From contig NZ_JBMOUD010000003.1 of assembly GCF_049319665.1 (NCBI RefSeq), forward strand, positions 124,001 to 188,000: DNA of 64,000 bases, read 5' to 3'. Under the pieces are notes generated by a model that worked only from the letters and a program-made list of their open reading frames with translations, had not been told where the DNA came from and did not search any database. The translations under genes were made by a program, and so were the position numbers. Positions 62,582 through 64,000 of this stretch are shown here, piece by piece. Within the stretch, counting starts at the first letter, position 1. The number at the start of each line of letters is the position of its first letter. The stretch comes from JBMOUD01 sp049319665 (lineage in GTDB: Bacteria > Pseudomonadota > Gammaproteobacteria > Enterobacterales > Enterobacteriaceae).

Positions 62582-62848
62582 CTAGTATTCACTGGCGGCT
62601 TCAGAATCACTTAATGCCTTGATTGATAGAGGCAAATGATAATTGGGTTGGCTGGTAAAGAATGCTTTTAAAGCCACCCTTTTTTTTCGGTCAATTGAGA
62701 TTTCTTCCATCGTTTTACGGAAGATACTGTAACGGCCACAGGAAATACAGGTGACATTTACAATTTTCGCAGCCAGGTTGACCGATGTCTTGTTGGTGCT
62801 TTGACACAATGGACACTCATCAGGAGTGTTTACCTCGTTAGAACTCAT
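62582..62848 (-). CDS. Small zinc-ribbon protein at the tailocin edge
   Basis: An 88-residue protein of unknown function. Two paired cysteine motifs (CPLCQ and CISCG) suggest one zinc ribbon, followed by a basic helical region (RKTMEEISIDRKKRVALKAF). The ATG at 62848 has CGGAGG six bases ahead; the longer frame to 62899 is not favoured. It is convergent with the fibre chaperone gene and may be a leftover or a regulator of the element. Confidence 0.72.
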   Translation of the reverse strand: MSSNEVNTPDECPLCQSTNKTSVNLAAKIVNVTCISCGRYSIFRKTMEEISIDRKKRVALKAFFTSQPNYHLPLSIKALSDSEAASEY

Positions 62849-63039
62849 AAAACCTCCGGTTTTATCTTGAGCGTCCGCTAGTATAGCGCAAAAAGACACC
62901 GATCGTTTAGTGCTTATTTTTTAGATAGTGATCTCAACAGGTTAAACGGGAACTGCTTAGCACTAGGCGAGTTGTTGATAAATTAGTTACACTACAAGTT
63001 AGTCACTGTGCGTCACATCAAGGACCTTTTGAGAAGGCA

Positions 63040-63813
63040 ATGGAAAACAAGCGCGAAGATCGAATTCAAAGACTGCTGTTGGCTTTGAAGAAAAATGACA
63101 AGATACATCTTAGAGATGCGGCACAGCTGCTCGAGGTTTCTGAGATGACAATTCGGCGAGATCTTAACGTTGCGCCCGCGCCAATCATTTTGCTTGGTGG
63201 CTATATTGTTCTTGACCCTAAGAATAGCCCTGCAACTCACTATTTCTTGAGTGAGCAGAAAATGCGTCAGGTAGCAGAGAAACACTCTCTTGCTCGCGTT
63301 GCCGCTGAGCTTATCGAAGATAATGACACTGTTTTTTTCGATTGTGGTACGACAGTACCTTATATCATTGAGAATATCCCTGACGAGCGGGTATTTACCG
63401 CAGTGTGTTATTCTTTAAATAGTTTTTTAGCACTGCAAGACAAAGCACACTGTGAGGTGATTCTTTGTGGTGGAGTTTTCAAATCTAGCAATAACATTTT
63501 TACTTCACTAAGCGTCGCTAAAGAGCTTGATAACATCCGTCCTAATAAGGCTTTTATCTCCGCTGCTGGCATCAGCCTGGAGTTTGGTGTTACCTGTTTT
63601 AACTTTGATGAACTGGCAATGAAACATCAAGCAATAGCACGGTCGCAGCAACTTATTTTAGTTGCTGATAGCAGTAAATTTGATTGCATTCGCCCGGCTG
63701 CCATCGCTCCTTTGGCGAGATTTACGACCATCGTCACAGACAAATTGCCGCCACAAAAATACCAAGATTTTTGTCAAACAGAACAAATCCATCTTCTCGC
63801 TAATACTCTGTGA
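63040..63813 (+). CDS. deoR: Deoxyribose operon repressor DeoR
   Basis: A 257-residue DeoR repressor. The helix-turn-helix IHLRDAAQLLEVSEMTIRRDL is followed by PIILLGGYIVL, FFDCGTTVPYIIENI, FTAVCYSLNSFLALQDK and VADSSKFD. It aligns with E. coli DeoR along its whole length, so it likely senses deoxyribose-5-phosphate and controls nucleoside catabolism (deoCABD). Target operators were not found nearby. It marks the return to ordinary chromosome. Confidence 0.88.
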   Translation: MENKREDRIQRLLLALKKNDKIHLRDAAQLLEVSEMTIRRDLNVAPAPIILLGGYIVLDPKNSPATHYFLSEQKMRQVAEKHSLARVAAELIEDNDTVFFDCGTTVPYIIENIPDERVFTAVCYSLNSFLALQDKAHCEVILCGGVFKSSNNIFTSLSVAKELDNIRPNKAFISAAGISLEFGVTCFNFDELAMKHQAIARSQQLILVADSSKFDCIRPAAIAPLARFTTIVTDKLPPQKYQDFCQTEQIHLLANTL

Positions 63814-63963
63814 TTGTGACGACATTTTCTCGTTAATTTGACCAATCAGCTATAACAGTTTGGTTGGTTTTTATCGCTAACTGCTCTACGTTATATAACA
63901 GTGTTCATGATAAAATTCAGTTATTGAGTTAAAGCAACGTCTCGACTTTCTTGGAGGTCATAA

Positions 63964-64000
63964 ATGGATGTTATTGAGAGTATCTTAAACAGTGACATTG
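63964..64000 (+). CDS. Start of an unidentified gene, cut by the window edge
   Basis: ATG at 63964 with TTGGAGG seven bases upstream opens a frame MDVIESILNSDI. Only 12 residues are visible, too few to identify. Confidence 0.6.
   Translation, partial: MDVIESILNSDI

Overview
The window is a chromosomal segment of a member of the Enterobacterales, most likely Yersiniaceae or a close relative. The evidence is the gene order ycbX-rlmL-uup-pqiABC-rmf-fabA-lonH-matP-ompA-sulA-sxy-yccS-yccF-helD-mgsA-yccT-yccU-hspQ-rlmI-yccX-tusE-yccA-serT, which matches the 21-22 minute region of E. coli almost gene for gene. The uvrY-uvrC-pgsA-tRNA(Gly,Cys,Leu) block is also present, base composition is moderate, and there are degenerate TATACCC...GGGTATA repeats of the kind seen in Yersinia and Serratia. 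The species cannot be fixed from the sequence alone.

Layout. 1-25 kb is conserved core: rRNA methylation (rlmL, rlmI), lipid transport (pqiABC), ribosome hibernation (rmf), unsaturated fatty acid synthesis (fabA), Ter macrodomain organisation (matP), the outer membrane (ompA), SOS division control (sulA, with a near-perfect LexA box) and competence regulation (sxy). 25-32 kb is more variable: two identical tRNA-Ser(TGA) genes bracket a DeoR-type regulator, a class III aminotransferase and a GyrI-like effector-binding protein; a cupin protein, osmE and the antiporter nhaP2 follow. 32-37.5 kb holds the pyrimidine-degrading rutABCDEF operon with divergent rutR. It lacks the permease rutG and has a textbook sigma-54 promoter ahead of rutA. 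37.6-46 kb carries cycA, a lone acetoin/butanediol dehydrogenase, an apparently unannotated 54-codon gene, yecF, uvrY, uvrC, pgsA and three tRNA genes.

46.7-62.5 kb is the main accessory island: an AT-rich acyltransferase, then a complete R-type tailocin (phage-tail-like bacteriocin) locus. It has a CI/LexA-like repressor, a lambdoid Q antiterminator, a late promoter followed at once by terminators, a holin, a SAR endolysin, nested Rz/Rz1, and a full P2-like contractile tail (V, sheath, tube, E/E' with an apparent -1 frameshift, tape measure, U, X, D, W, J, I, fibre and fibre chaperone). There is no integrase, replication gene, terminase, portal or capsid gene. The control logic is lambdoid while the structure is P2-like, and the P2 modules are permuted. 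Five intrinsic terminators lie in the late operon, so Q antitermination would be needed to read it. In the expected model DNA damage inactivates the repressor, Q is made, and lysis plus particle genes are transcribed as one unit. After the island come a small zinc-ribbon gene, deoR and the first codons of a further gene.
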